Assembly: GCA_016649475.1 (NCBI GenBank) | Contig: JAENXP010000107.1 | Span: 1-7,245, forward strand | Direction of reading: 5' to 3' | Length of the DNA: 7,245 nt | Origin: Burkholderiales bacterium | GTDB taxonomy: Bacteria > Pseudomonadota > Gammaproteobacteria > Burkholderiales > SG8-39 | Shown here: positions 1 through 5,946 of the stretch, one piece after another | How the letters are laid out: each line of letters starts with the position of its first letter | Numbering within the stretch: position 1 is the stretch's first letter | Notes under the pieces: generated by a model | What the model was told of the DNA's origin: nothing | Database searches by the model: none | What the model saw: the letters and a program-made list of their open reading frames with translations, nothing else | Program-made: the position numbers and the translations under genes

Positions 1-775
1 CGGAAAACACGCCCGCCTTCACCACGGCGACCGCATGCAGCAGCGCCGACACCGGCGTCGGCGCCACCATCGCGGCCGGCAGCCAGCGGTGAAACGGCAT
101 CAGCGCCGCCTTGCCGATGCCGAACATGTACAGCGCCAGCAGCCCGCCAATCGCGCCGTTGGACAACCCATGCTGCAATATTCCGCCTGGGGTGAACTCG
201 AGCGTGCCCGCCACCGCCCAGGTAATCACCATCGCGGGCAGCAGGAACAGGATCGATGTCCCGAGCAGCAGGCCCAGGTATATGCGCCCGCCGCGCTTCG
301 CCTCTTCGTCGCCGTGATGCGTCACCAGCGGATAGGTGACCAGGGTCAGGCCTTCGTAGAACAGGTACAGCGTAAGCAGGTTGGCGCTGAACGCGATCCC
401 CATGGTGCAGGCCAGCGCCAGGGCGAAACACACGTAAAAGCGCGTCTGGTGTTCCTCGTGGTTGGCACGCATGTAGCCGATCGAGTAAAGCGAATTCACA
501 ACCCACAGGCCTGACGCCACCAGTGCAAACAGCATGCCCAGCGGTTCGACGCGAAAAGCAAGGGCGATTCCCGGCAGCATCTGCACCAGCGCAACCTCGG
601 GCCGCGCACCGTCGAGCACCGGGCCGAGCAGGGACAGCACGCTCAGCAGCAGGCAGCCTGAGGTGACCAGCGTCACGGTCTCGCGCAGATCCGGCCAGCG
701 GTCGCATGCGGCGATGGCAAGCGCCCCCAGTACCGGGATGAACAGCGCGGCCAGGATCAGCGACTCCGCGCTCAC
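1..775 (-). CDS. NuoL/MrpA-N-like antiporter subunit (second D-type subunit), 3' end missing
   Basis: This is a proton-conducting membrane subunit of the Mrp antiporter, related to NuoL, NuoM and the N-terminal half of MrpA. It starts with GTG at 775-773, which overlaps the preceding gene's TGA by four bases. The frame stays open for 258 codons to the window edge, so the C-terminal part lies outside. Visible family features are SLYSIGYM (about residues 96-102), a membrane glutamate E141 in LFYEGLT, and K222 in FGIGKAALMPFHRWLP. A strongly NuoL/MrpA-like stretch follows: APTPVSALLHAVAVVKAG (about 238-255), with H248 and K253. These Glu/Lys/His positions match the ion-path residues known for the family. 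The PTPVSALLH motif makes it closer to NuoL/MrpA than the D gene beside it. I infer that it fills the place of the MrpA N-terminal domain. No separate promoter is seen, and translation is probably coupled to mnhD. Exact subfamily assignment needs the missing end. Confidence 0.9.
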   Translation of the reverse strand, partial: MSAESLILAALFIPVLGALAIAACDRWPDLRETVTLVTSGCLLLSVLSLLGPVLDGARPEVALVQMLPGIALAFRVEPLGMLFALVASGLWVVNSLYSIGYMRANHEEHQTRFYVCFALALACTMGIAFSANLLTLYLFYEGLTLVTYPLVTHHGDEEAKRGGRIYLGLLLGTSILFLLPAMVITWAVAGTLEFTPGGILQHGLSNGAIGGLLALYMFGIGKAALMPFHRWLPAAMVAPTPVSALLHAVAVVKAGVFS

Positions 776-2253
776 GGCACACCACCCAGCAGCATCGCGA
801 CGGCGAGCCGCGCGCCGTCAAGGGGATAGCTCGTATCCAGGCCGAAGTAAATGCAGCCCGCGACCATGATCCACGCGGGAATCAGCATGGCCGCCGGCGC
901 TTCCGACAGTCCCGCCGCGCCCGGCTCCGGCGCGCGGAAATAGGCCATCTCGACAAAGCGCCAGACGTAGACCACTGCGATCAGCGAACTCGCAACGATC
1001 AACGCCACCAACCACCAGTACCCGTGCGCTATCGCCCCAAGGACCAGGTACCACTTGCTGATAAACCCGGCGGTACCCGGAATACCGATCAGGCTCATGC
1101 CGCCGAGCACGATGCCGAACGAAGTGAGCGGCATGGTTTTGGCCAGCCCGGCGACGCGCGCGAGGCTGGTTGAGCCGACCCGCAGCGCAACGCCGCCCAA
1201 CAGCAGAAAGATCGCCCCCTTGGTGATGCCGTGATTGAACAGGTGCACCACCGCGCCGGTCAGCCCGGCCTTATTCGCGAGACCCATGCCGAGGGTGATA
1301 TAGCCGATCTGGGCAACACTGGAATAAGCGAACATGCGTTTCAGGTCGCGCTGGAACACGGCCACCAGCGACGCGCTCACCACCGCCAGCACCGACAGCG
1401 TGATCAGGACTTCCGCCATCGGCAGCCGCCCGAACACCAGTGGCACACCGAATATCACGAAATAAAAGCGCAGCAGCACGTACACCGAAACCTTGGTCGC
1501 GCTGGCAGCCAGGAACGCGGTGATCGCCGATGGCGCGTAAGCGTAGGCGTTCGGCAGCCAGAAGTGCAGCGGAAACAGCGCCAGCTTCAGCCCCACCCCG
1601 GCGGTGATGAAGGCGAGCGCCGCCAGCACCGGGCGCATTTCGTGAACCTCGCGCAGCCGATGGGCGAGATCGGCCAGGTTGAGCGTGCCGGTCATCAGAT
1701 ACAACAGCCCCACACCGACGATATAGAAGGTGGCGCCGATGGTGCCCAGAACCAGGTATTGGTAGGCCGCGAGCAGCGCGCGACGGTCGCGCCCGAGCGC
1801 GACCAGCACGTAGGACGATAGAGAAGAAATTTCCAGGAACACGAACAGATTGAACGCGTCGCCGGTGATCGTGATGCCGAGCAGGCCCGCGAGGCAAAGC
1901 GAGAACATGCTGAAAAACAGATAGTGCTGGTCGCGCGGCAATTCGGCCGCGACGCTGGTGCGCGCGTACGGCGTAACGACCGAGGCGACCAGGCTGACGA
2001 GCACAAGCACGAAGGAATTCAATCCGTCGACTCGGTACTCGATGCCCCAGGGCGGCGGCCAGCTGCCCATGGCATAGGAGATGGTCCCCGCCTCGCGCAC
2101 TTTGAATGCCAGCGCCAGCGCGATGGCGAGCGTGGTCCAGCTCACGGCTACGGCGAGCAGCCAGGCGAAGGTCCCGCGCCGCACCAGCACCATCAGCGGC
2201 GCCGCCAGCAAAGGCACCACCACCTGCAGAGCGGGAAGGTGCTCTGCGATCAC
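772..2253 (-). CDS. mnhD: Mrp/Mnh antiporter subunit D
   Basis: This is the D subunit of the multi-subunit Na+/H+ antiporter, an inner-membrane antiporter-like protein of the NuoL/M/N family (proton-conducting membrane transporter domain). It has 493 residues, the usual length for MrpD. The conserved glutamate is E141 in FVFLEISSLSSYVLV. The first channel lysine is K223 in GLKLALFPLHFWLPNAYAYA, followed by PSAITAFLAASATK (K254). Further signatures are LKRMFAYSSVAQIGYITLG (about 304-322), HLFNHGITKGAIF (H337, H341, K345) and GFISKW (K400). The chain is hydrophobic throughout and would give about 14 membrane helices. The start is GTG at 2253-2251, overlapping the mnhC stop by four bases (GTGA), with a GAGG-type ribosome site about ten bases upstream. 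Its own stop overlaps the next start in the same way. All expected key residues are present, so it should be functional. Confidence 0.95.
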   Translation of the reverse strand: MIAEHLPALQVVVPLLAAPLMVLVRRGTFAWLLAVAVSWTTLAIALALAFKVREAGTISYAMGSWPPPWGIEYRVDGLNSFVLVLVSLVASVVTPYARTSVAAELPRDQHYLFFSMFSLCLAGLLGITITGDAFNLFVFLEISSLSSYVLVALGRDRRALLAAYQYLVLGTIGATFYIVGVGLLYLMTGTLNLADLAHRLREVHEMRPVLAALAFITAGVGLKLALFPLHFWLPNAYAYAPSAITAFLAASATKVSVYVLLRFYFVIFGVPLVFGRLPMAEVLITLSVLAVVSASLVAVFQRDLKRMFAYSSVAQIGYITLGMGLANKAGLTGAVVHLFNHGITKGAIFLLLGGVALRVGSTSLARVAGLAKTMPLTSFGIVLGGMSLIGIPGTAGFISKWYLVLGAIAHGYWWLVALIVASSLIAVVYVWRFVEMAYFRAPEPGAAGLSEAPAAMLIPAWIMVAGCIYFGLDTSYPLDGARLAVAMLLGGVP

Positions 2254-2615
2254 TGGTCCTGTTCCTCGGTACGGTCCTTGTCCAGAATCTCGTCCTCCTC
2301 GATGCTGTCGTAGGCTTCGCGTATGCGCACCACGATAGCCAGTCCCAATGCGAGCGTCGCCACGCCGACGACGATCGCAGTCAGGATCAGCACATGCGGC
2401 AGAGGGTTGGAATAGGTATTGAACGGGGCCGCCAGGATGGGCGCGGTGCCGCCGATCAGCTTGCCCGGCGCGATGTAGAGCAGATACACCGAAGTCTGGA
2501 AGATGCCCAAACCGATCAGTTTCTTTATGAGGTTGCCGCGGGCGATGACGATGTAGAGTCCCGCGATCATCAGGAAAATCGTCACCCAGTAGCTGTAATG
2601 CCCTGCCAGACTCAT
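2250..2615 (-). CDS. mnhC: Mrp/Mnh antiporter subunit C (NuoK-like)
   Basis: This is the small NuoK-like membrane subunit of the antiporter, 121 residues with three predicted helices (about 10-25, 33-50 and 72-97). The family core is clear: NLIKKLIGLGIFQTSVYLL (28-46), then GGTAPILA and YSNPLPHVLILTAIVVGVAT (68-87). An acidic tail ends in EEDEILDKDRTEEQDQ. It has no Asp or Glu before residue 100, so the two membrane glutamates typical of complex I NuoK are absent. In this family such a pattern points to MrpC/MnhC rather than NuoK. The ATG at 2615-2613 overlaps the mnhB stop by four bases, and its own TGA overlaps the GTG of mnhD. It is presumably made at a fixed ratio with its partners through translational coupling. 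Confidence 0.93.
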   Translation of the reverse strand: MSLAGHYSYWVTIFLMIAGLYIVIARGNLIKKLIGLGIFQTSVYLLYIAPGKLIGGTAPILAAPFNTYSNPLPHVLILTAIVVGVATLALGLAIVVRIREAYDSIEEDEILDKDRTEEQDQ

Positions 2616-3043
2616 GTTTCGTCCCGGTCGCGCTGCCGGCCGGCGAACATGTAGAAGATCTGCAGCATCACGCCGGAAACGGTGACCGCGACTCCAGCCT
2701 CGACCCAGAAGATGCCGCGCTCCTGGCCGTGCACGCTATCGTGCGCGAGCACGAAATAATCGAGGTAGTTGCCCCCCAGCAGGATGCCGACCACGCCCAC
2801 CCCCGCGAACAGCAGAACGCCCGCGGCGACCATGCACTCGATGATCCAGTCCGGCGCGAACCTGCGCGCGGCGGGCAAACCGAAAATGATGGCGTAAAAA
2901 ATCACCGCTGCGGCGATAATCACGCCGGCCTGGAACCCGCCTCCCGGGCCGAAATCGCCGTGGAATTGCACGTATAACGCGAACAGCAGTACGAACGGGA
3001 TCAGCAGCTTGCCCAGCACCCGCAGCACCAGGTCGCGCGTCAT
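2612..3043 (-). CDS. mnhB: Mrp/Mnh antiporter subunit B
   Basis: This is the B subunit of the cation/proton antiporter, a 143-residue membrane protein with four likely helices (about 8-25, 38-56, 68-90 and 112-134). The diagnostic stretch is HGDFGPGGGFQAGVIIAAAV (28-47), the glycine-rich loop of the MnhB family. A second family feature is WVEAGVAVTVSG (about 113-124), with a membrane-entry glutamate E115. The C-terminus is short and charged (RQRDRDET). The ATG at 3043-3041 shares bases with the TGA of the preceding MbhD/MbhE gene, and its stop shares bases with the mnhC ATG. Length and motifs are normal, so it looks intact. In classical operons mnhB follows a long mnhA. Here it follows only the separated C-terminal piece of MrpA. 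Confidence 0.94.
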   Translation of the reverse strand: MTRDLVLRVLGKLLIPFVLLFALYVQFHGDFGPGGGFQAGVIIAAAVIFYAIIFGLPAARRFAPDWIIECMVAAGVLLFAGVGVVGILLGGNYLDYFVLAHDSVHGQERGIFWVEAGVAVTVSGVMLQIFYMFAGRQRDRDET

Positions 3044-3558
3044 CGCTTCTTCTCCCGGCGGCGCCGCCGCAGCAAGGCGATTACGCCGGCGCCGGCGGTA
3101 AACACCACCGTGGTCTCGCCCAGGGTGTCATAGCCACGATAGCTCGCCAGCACCGCGGTGACCACGTTAGGGACACCGGTTTCGCGCAGCGAATCGCCCA
3201 GGTAGCGCGGCACGACATGGGTGTGGATGGCTGCCTGCGGATCAGAGAAAGCGGGCAAGCCGATCGTGCCGTAGACCAGCGCTGCTCCGATGACCACGGC
3301 CACCAGCAGCGGAAGCAAGGGGCGGCGCAGCGGCTTGACCTCGTCCCCGCGCGTCAGATGCAGCGCGGCCAGCAGGAGCACTGTGGACATCCCGGCGCCG
3401 ACCGAGGCCTCGGTCATGGCCACGTCGACCGCGTCCAGCGCCACCAGCGCCGTGGCCATCAGAAAGCTGTAGATGGAGGCGAACACCACCACCGCGAACA
3501 GATTGCGCTGCACCACGATCGCGACGGTCACCACCGCCATCATGGAGAGCAGCGTCAT
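3040..3558 (-). CDS. MbhD (DUF4040) + MbhE protein, equivalent to the MrpA C-terminal region
   Basis: This 172-residue membrane protein matches the C-terminal part of MrpA, here as its own gene. The first half is an MbhD/DUF4040 domain: RNLFAVVVFASIYSFLMAT (18-36), then the signature DAVDVAMTEASVGAGMSTVL (42-61). A basic loop follows (about 70-80), with a helix at about 81-97. The second half is MbhE-like, with PNVVTAVLASYRGYDTLGET (130-149), the counterpart of the well-known MrpA motif containing RGFDTLGE. It ends in an arginine/lysine-rich tail. The start is uncertain. ATG 3558 lies five bases after the mnhG stop but has no close ribosome site. A GGGAG lies seven bases before an ATC at 3576-3574, which would add six residues (IETLIV) and would fit the length of relatives as I recall them. 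The stop overlaps mnhB by four bases. In the complex this part would join the antiporter-like subunits to B and C. Confidence 0.9.
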   Translation of the reverse strand: MTLLSMMAVVTVAIVVQRNLFAVVVFASIYSFLMATALVALDAVDVAMTEASVGAGMSTVLLLAALHLTRGDEVKPLRRPLLPLLVAVVIGAALVYGTIGLPAFSDPQAAIHTHVVPRYLGDSLRETGVPNVVTAVLASYRGYDTLGETTVVFTAGAGVIALLRRRRREKKR

Positions 3559-3563
3559 GACGA

Positions 3564-3890
3564 TCAGGGTTTCGATGGATCGTCTCCCGGGGCAAGCAGC
3601 GGCTTCAATCCGCGCGCAAGCGCCGCTTTGACCAGCGCATGCGTGGCGGTCGGGTTGGCAAAAAGAAACAGCAGCCCGATCATGACCAGCTTCACCGCAA
3701 TCAGGCTGAGACCGGCCTGCAGCAACATGCCGAGCAACAGCAGCCCCGCGCCCACGGTGTCGGTGATGCTCGCCGCATGCACCCGCGTATAGAAATCGGG
3801 CATGCGCATCAGGCCGAACGCGCCAATCACGCAGAAAACGCCCCCGGCGGCGATACAGATCCAGCTCAGGATATCCAGCGCCATGCTCAC
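3564..3890 (-). CDS. mnhG: Mrp/Mnh antiporter subunit G
   Basis: This is the G subunit of the antiporter, 108 residues with three hydrophobic helices (about 6-27, 46-61 and 64-78). The family signature GAFGLMRMPDFYTRVHAASI (23-42) is complete, followed by TDTVGAGLLLLG (43-54) and NPTATHALVKAA (79-90). The start is GTG at 3890-3888, in a four-base overlap with the mnhF stop. GGAG lies eight bases upstream of this GTG, whereas the alternative ATG at 3884 would be 14 bases away, so GTG is preferred. The C-terminus is short and polar (GDDPSKP). The next gene begins within a few bases. I see no missing conserved residue. Confidence 0.94.
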   Translation of the reverse strand: MSMALDILSWICIAAGGVFCVIGAFGLMRMPDFYTRVHAASITDTVGAGLLLLGMLLQAGLSLIAVKLVMIGLLFLFANPTATHALVKAALARGLKPLLAPGDDPSKP

Positions 3891-4171
3891 GTGTGCCGCT
3901 CCGCGTCTTCACCCGGTTCCCCGAGGTCGCCGTAGCGGAAGAACTTCAGCACCGCGATGGTACCCAGGAGGTTGAGCAGTCCATATACCAGAGCCAGATC
4001 CAGGAACTCCGGCCGGCCGGTGAGAAACCCGAGCATCGCAAGCATCAACATCGCCAGGGTGCCGACGGTGTTCGCTGCCTGCAGGCGGTCGAATACCGTC
4101 GGACCGAGAATCGCTCGCGCCAGCGCGAGCGCAAGCGCTACCAGCAGCGCGGCGGCGCCGGCGGCGAACAT
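3887..4171 (-). CDS. mnhF: Mrp/Mnh antiporter subunit F
   Basis: This is the F subunit of the antiporter, 94 residues with three helices (about 4-21, 33-51 and 57-77). The family core is present: LARAILGPTVFDRLQAANTV (17-36), with R19, P24, D27 and R28, followed by EFLDLALVYGLLNLLGTIAV (55-74), with D58 in the last helix. Conserved acidic residues in this family have been linked to ion movement. The tail (GDLGEPGEDAERHT) is soluble and acidic. The ATG at 4171-4169 overlaps the mnhE stop by one base (TGATG), with a GAGG about ten bases upstream. Its stop overlaps the GTG of mnhG by four bases. Length is normal. Confidence 0.94.
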   Translation of the reverse strand: MFAAGAAALLVALALALARAILGPTVFDRLQAANTVGTLAMLMLAMLGFLTGRPEFLDLALVYGLLNLLGTIAVLKFFRYGDLGEPGEDAERHT

Positions 4172-4647
4172 CAGCGGTAGCCCTCGACTTTCGAGATGCG
4201 CCGGTCCATCTCGCTGTCGATCACGCCCGCACCCGAGGCCCGGGTCAGTCCATGCACCAGGAATTCATTCTGCGTCGCCTCGACGGTGATGGTGCCTGGC
4301 GTCAGTGTGATCGAGTTGGCGTGCGTCGTCAGGCCGACCTGCGATTTCTGCGACGGCTTGAAGCGCACCAGCACCGGGCTGATGGGCAGACGGGGATCGA
4401 GGATGATGCGCGACACGTCCCAGGCCGACTTGGCGATTTCTTTAAATAGCCACGGCCAATACCAAACGACCGCCGCGATCATCTGGATCGGGTGGCCTTC
4501 GCGATCGACGATATGCATGCGCCGCGCGAGCAGCACCACGGCGAGGGCGGATCCAGCGCCGGCAGCAAGCAGAAACGGCTCGAAATAGCCCGAAAGCAGG
4601 ATCCAGAATGCGTAAAGCACGATGCCGAGGCTGGCCAATTGCAACAT
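4171..4647 (-). CDS. mnhE: Mrp/Mnh antiporter subunit E, first gene of the operon
   Basis: This is the E subunit of the antiporter, 158 residues. Two or three N-terminal helices (about 4-20, 25-41 and 54-66) are followed by a cytoplasmic domain. Family features are FWILLSGYFEP (14-24), VVWYWPWLFKEIAKSAWDVS (60-79), LDPRLPISPVLVRF (83-96) and TLTPGTITVEATQNEFLVHG (115-134). The frame extends up to a GTG at 4680. I chose ATG 4647-4645 because a strong AAGGGAG lies eight bases upstream and because relatives usually begin right before the first helix. It is the promoter-proximal gene, with a plausible sigma70 promoter at 4718-4746 and a structured leader. Its stop overlaps the mnhF start by one base. 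Confidence 0.93.
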   Translation of the reverse strand: MLQLASLGIVLYAFWILLSGYFEPFLLAAGAGSALAVVLLARRMHIVDREGHPIQMIAAVVWYWPWLFKEIAKSAWDVSRIILDPRLPISPVLVRFKPSQKSQVGLTTHANSITLTPGTITVEATQNEFLVHGLTRASGAGVIDSEMDRRISKVEGYR

Positions 4648-4655
4648 CCGATTCG

Positions 4656-4662
4656 CTCCCTT
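4656..4662 (-). promoter_or_regulatory. Ribosome binding site of mnhE
   Basis: AAGGGAG on the minus strand lies eight bases before ATG 4647. It decides the start of mnhE over the in-frame GTG at 4680. Its last G is also the first base of a GCGAAT element that can pair with upstream leader sequence. Confidence 0.75.
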
Positions 4663-4666
4663 GGTC

Positions 4667-4689
4667 GCGAATACGAGCACCGCATTCGC
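4667..4689 (-). promoter_or_regulatory. Leader hairpin upstream of mnhE, with a possible alternative fold
   Basis: In the predicted mRNA, GCGAAUGCG and CGUAUUCGC form a nine-pair stem (one G-U) around a five-base loop, GUGCU. The stem ends four bases before the AAGGGAG ribosome site. The 3' arm AUUCGC (4672-4667) can instead pair perfectly with GCGAAU at 4656-4651, placing the ribosome site in or beside a ten-base loop. The two pairings exclude each other. This could modulate translation of the operon's first gene, but the second stem has only six pairs and function is inference. Confidence 0.4.
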
Positions 4690-4697
4690 TACTCCGC

Positions 4698-4711
4698 GCG
4701 GTCTTTGCCGC
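4698..4711 (-). promoter_or_regulatory. Small hairpin near the predicted mnh transcript start
   Basis: The minus strand reads GCGG-CAAAGA-CCGC, a four-pair GC stem with a six-base loop. It lies at the predicted 5' end of the mnh transcript, just after the -10 element. It may protect the 5' end or form part of a folded leader. A stem this short can occur by chance. Confidence 0.2.
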
Positions 4712-4717
4712 TATCGA

Positions 4718-4746
4718 ATTCTACAGGGCCGCGCCAGCGCAGACAA
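4718..4746 (-). promoter_or_regulatory. Sigma70-type promoter of the mnh operon
   Basis: On the minus strand, TTGTCT (4746-4741) is separated by 17 bases from TAGAAT (4723-4718). This gives 4/6 and 5/6 matches to the -35 and -10 consensus at the ideal spacing. The predicted transcript start near 4711-4712 gives a leader of about 65 bases before mnhE. It is the best promoter-like site I found in the 233-base gap between the two transport units. Confidence 0.6.
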
Positions 4747-4771
4747 CACGATTGCCTCATTCCAGGAATCC

Positions 4772-4840
4772 GCAACAAAAGTCATTTTGTTACAGGACGA
4801 TTCAGGAGAGCAAAGAATAGTTGTTGCCTCGTTTTGTTGC
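4772..4840. repeat. AT-rich half-site cluster upstream of the mnh promoter
   Basis: Plus-strand gcaacaaaa (4772-4780) and ttttgttac (4785-4793) form a dyad with nine-base arms, one mismatch and a gtca spacer. A further copy, ttttgttgc, lies at 4832-4840 and is the exact reverse complement of the first arm. The AT-rich arms stand out in otherwise GC-rich DNA. The dyad centre is about 70 bases upstream of the predicted mnh transcript start, a usual place for an activator. The regulator is unknown, and this is a candidate operator only. Confidence 0.4.
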
Positions 4841-4880
4841 ATACCCTGAGGGCACGCAAACGCGCACAAGCCCTGCCGCG

Positions 4881-5897
4881 TCAACCGCCGAAGCGGAACA
4901 GTACATACGCATTCAGCAGGTAGATAAACAGCAGCATGACGCTGACCCACCCCACGGTCCTGAAGAGCCGACCCAGGGGCCGGTACAGAAGGCCTACTAT
5001 CACCGCGCCGGTCATGGTCACCGCCGACATCACCGAGACCGCGTGCGCCATCGACACATGCGCCAGCAGCGGGCCTTTCAGGTAGAACGCGTCGTCGACG
5101 GCCAATATCAGCAGATTGAACAGATTGCTCCCAAGCAGGTTCGCAATGGCCATGTCCAGGGCGCCCAAGCGCAGCGCGGAGAGTGTGACGACCAGTTCCG
5201 GCAGCGAGGTGGCGGCCGCAATGAACAAGGTACCGACGAACGAAGTATTCCAGCCCTCGAGTGCGGCAATGTCCTCGCCCACGAAGGGCAGCCAGATACC
5301 GATGGCAACGACCACCAGCGCCGTCAGCGCGTAACGGACCACCGCCTGCCTGAGCGTCAGGTGCGGATAGCGCTCGGCGGCCTCTTCAACATACGCGGCC
5401 ATCTGTTTTTTTTCATAGCTGAAAACGACGCGCATGGAAAGCAGATACAGCATGACGATAACAGGGGCATAGATGCCTACATGGCCCACGGACAGGCCGT
5501 CCATTCGCGGCCCCAGCAGCAGGCCGAAGCCGACGATACCGAGCAGCAGGACGCAAAAACCGGCAGAAAGAATATGCCCTTGCCTGGCCCTGGTATAGAT
5601 CGATTCCTCTCGATGAACGAGGTCCAGAACCACGAGGTAGGCCAGATTGAGTACGCAGGCGCCCAGAATATTGCCTACGGCGATATCCGGCGCATCGGTG
5701 ACAGCGACCGCGCTCACCCCGGTCGCCAGTTCCGGCAGAGAGGTTACCGAGGCTAGCAGCACCACGCCTATCCAGGTTCCTCCCAGCCCGGTCTTCTCCG
5801 CGATTACATCGCCGTAGAGAGACAGACGCCAGCCGGCCAGGGTAATCAGGGCGGCGCAGACGCCGAATTCAAGCCAAACGAGAAATGCCTGGGACAC
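4881..5897 (-). CDS. CaCA-superfamily cation antiporter (Na+/Ca2+ exchanger type)
   Basis: This is an inner-membrane antiporter of the Ca2+:cation antiporter superfamily, 338 residues with about ten helices. Two inverted alpha repeats are visible. Repeat 1 (about 39-84) contains SVTSLPELATG with E56 and AVGNILGACVLNL. Repeat 2 (about 218-262) contains AATSLPELVVT with E234 and IANLLGSNLFNL. The paired glutamates are the ion-coordinating residues known in this family. A charged cytoplasmic loop separates the halves (about 160-185). Repeat 1 has Ala-Cys (80-81) where repeat 2 has Ser-Asn (257-258), so the two sites are not equivalent. The start is GTG at 5897-5895, with no in-frame ATG upstream and only a weak ribosome site. 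It lies 49 bases after the ATPase gene and may share its transcript. Na+/Ca2+ exchange is the likely activity, but H+/Ca2+ or K+ coupling cannot be excluded. Confidence 0.88.
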   Translation of the reverse strand: MSQAFLVWLEFGVCAALITLAGWRLSLYGDVIAEKTGLGGTWIGVVLLASVTSLPELATGVSAVAVTDAPDIAVGNILGACVLNLAYLVVLDLVHREESIYTRARQGHILSAGFCVLLLGIVGFGLLLGPRMDGLSVGHVGIYAPVIVMLYLLSMRVVFSYEKKQMAAYVEEAAERYPHLTLRQAVVRYALTALVVVAIGIWLPFVGEDIAALEGWNTSFVGTLFIAAATSLPELVVTLSALRLGALDMAIANLLGSNLFNLLILAVDDAFYLKGPLLAHVSMAHAVSVMSAVTMTGAVIVGLLYRPLGRLFRTVGWVSVMLLFIYLLNAYVLFRFGG

Positions 5898-5907
5898 GTA
5901 TTGACAT

Positions 5908-5930
5908 CCGTGGGAGGGTGGAAGGCACGG
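5908..5930. repeat. Short inverted repeat between the ATPase and antiporter genes
   Basis: Plus-strand ccgtg (5908-5912) and cacgg (5926-5930) form five-base arms around a 13-base loop. There is no T-run after it on either strand, so it is not a typical terminator. It may be a weak mRNA structure between two co-transcribed genes, or chance. Confidence 0.2.
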
Positions 5931-5946
5931 CTATTGGAGCATAGTC

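Noticed and set aside
35..514. Plus-strand open frame opposite the D' gene
   Set aside because: Its product is rich in Arg, Gln and His with no recognisable domain. It is an antisense shadow of a clear NuoL-like gene in GC-rich DNA.
1231..1821. Plus-strand open frame opposite mnhD
   Set aside because: Gln/His/Arg-rich low-complexity composition typical of antisense frames, while the minus strand carries full family motifs.
3559..3912. N-terminal extension of the MbhD/MbhE frame to a 290-residue protein
   Set aside because: The extra part overlaps mnhG and mnhF entirely in another frame, and its sequence is Arg/Ala-rich and not membrane-like.
4841..4880. Terminator after the CaCA gene
   Set aside because: AGGGC and GCCCT could pair around a large interrupted loop, but the stem is weak and no T-run follows. 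Read-through toward the mnh operon cannot be excluded.
4821..5756. 311-residue plus-strand open frame opposite the CaCA gene
   Set aside because: Long, but composed of Gln, His, Arg and Asp without domains. The opposite strand encodes two clear alpha repeats.
5901..5906. Perfect TTGACA on the plus strand
   Set aside because: No acceptable -10 lies 16-18 bases downstream, and no plus-strand gene follows.
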